This document shows positions 63,877 to 64,000 of a stretch of 64,000 nucleotides of DNA, one piece after another. Position 1 is the stretch's first letter, and each line of letters opens with the position of its first letter. Where the stretch lies: positions 124,001 through 188,000 of the forward strand of contig NZ_JAAVUQ010000007.1 in the NCBI RefSeq assembly GCF_018449515.1. The letters run 5' to 3'. Under the pieces are notes generated by a model. That model did no database searches and was not told the origin of the DNA. It saw nothing but the letters and a program-made list of their open reading frames with translations. The translations under genes were made by a program, and so were the position numbers. This DNA is from Caballeronia sp. dw_19 (GTDB lineage Bacteria > Pseudomonadota > Gammaproteobacteria > Burkholderiales > Burkholderiaceae).

Positions 63877-64000
63877 ATGCCTTTGCCTACCGCACCCGTC
63901 AAGCTCGGCAACCTCCTGCCGTCTGAAGAATACAAAGCCAAAGCCCGGCCTGCCCGATCATCGAAAAAGCAGGCAAGCGACGGCGATCTAGTTGAAACCG
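63877..64000 (+). CDS. PhoH family protein, N-terminal fragment
   Basis: The first 41 codons ('MPLPTAPVKLGNLLPSEEYK', then basic) are in the window; the rest lies beyond. GAGGA precedes the ATG. The start resembles PhoH2-type proteins (predicted PIN-PhoH ATPase/RNA enzymes) of Burkholderiaceae as I recall them; the ATPase domain is not visible. Identity therefore tentative. Confidence 0.55.
   Translation, partial: MPLPTAPVKLGNLLPSEEYKAKARPARSSKKQASDGDLVET

Overview
The window is GC-rich chromosomal DNA from a betaproteobacterium of the family Burkholderiaceae, most like Paraburkholderia or Caballeronia. The evidence is gene order and protein sequence: tig-clpP-clpX-lon-hupB followed by tRNA-Val, a split arnA inside an arn (lipid A aminoarabinose) operon, potFGHI with its regulator-free layout, and hom-thrC behind an AlaA-type aminotransferase. 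Most of the window is core genome.

Layout. 1-1044: end of a sensor kinase and its LytTR response regulator. 1045-2470: a decayed strip with remnants of malonate decarboxylase genes (mdcD/mdcE) and of an IS3-family transposase. 2512-9614 (minus strand): tRNA-Val, hupB, lon, clpX, clpP, tig, the cytoplasmic proteolysis and folding block. 10142-15775: glycerate kinase (plus), then on the minus strand a DUF2946 protein, a TonB-dependent receptor and a PepSY membrane protein, probably a metal-uptake operon. 16157-17905: tRNA-Leu, a second unlinked clpP, and a divergent ECF sigma factor. 18057-21010: a 34-codon coupled ORF, two transglutaminase-like proteins and an HpnD-like prenyl synthase. 22062-25565: DUF1501 and DUF1800 secreted proteins and a small exported hypothetical. 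25833-27986: ompR-envZ. 28197-29376: ahpC-ahpD peroxide defence with a promoter and an OxyR-like site. 30402-31665: ispF, ispD. 31776-38006: mfd, argE, an orphan MNT-domain nucleotidyltransferase, a threonine/serine dehydratase. 38035-42321: potFGHI polyamine transporter. 42821-46208: mntH, an OMPLA-type phospholipase, a DUF1289 protein. 46477-53728: nitronate monooxygenase-like enzyme, YbiT-type ABC-F protein, thrC, hom, aminotransferase. 54274-62669: Mth938-domain protein and the arn genes arnT, an EamA/SMR-type flippase subunit, arnB, arnC, arnA-formyltransferase, arnA-dehydrogenase, arnD. 62940-64000: PrxQ-type peroxiredoxin, a possible structured RNA, and the start of phoH.

The most unusual content is a pair of roughly 1-kb palindromic elements (21013-22056 and 29387-30393). 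Each begins and ends with the same 20-base terminal inverted repeat, has arms of about 330 bases that are near-perfect inverted copies, carries G-quadruplex-type G runs just inside the ends, and fills the whole gap between two convergent stop codons. They encode no transposase and no reading frame conserved between copies. I do not recognise them as a named family. Other points of interest are a 14-base-period tandem repeat just upstream of arnB, a transglutaminase with alanine at the expected catalytic histidine position, a tiny coupled ORF, an orphan MntA with what may be the first codons of a lost HepT, and a three-cysteine AhpC paired with AhpD as in mycobacteria.
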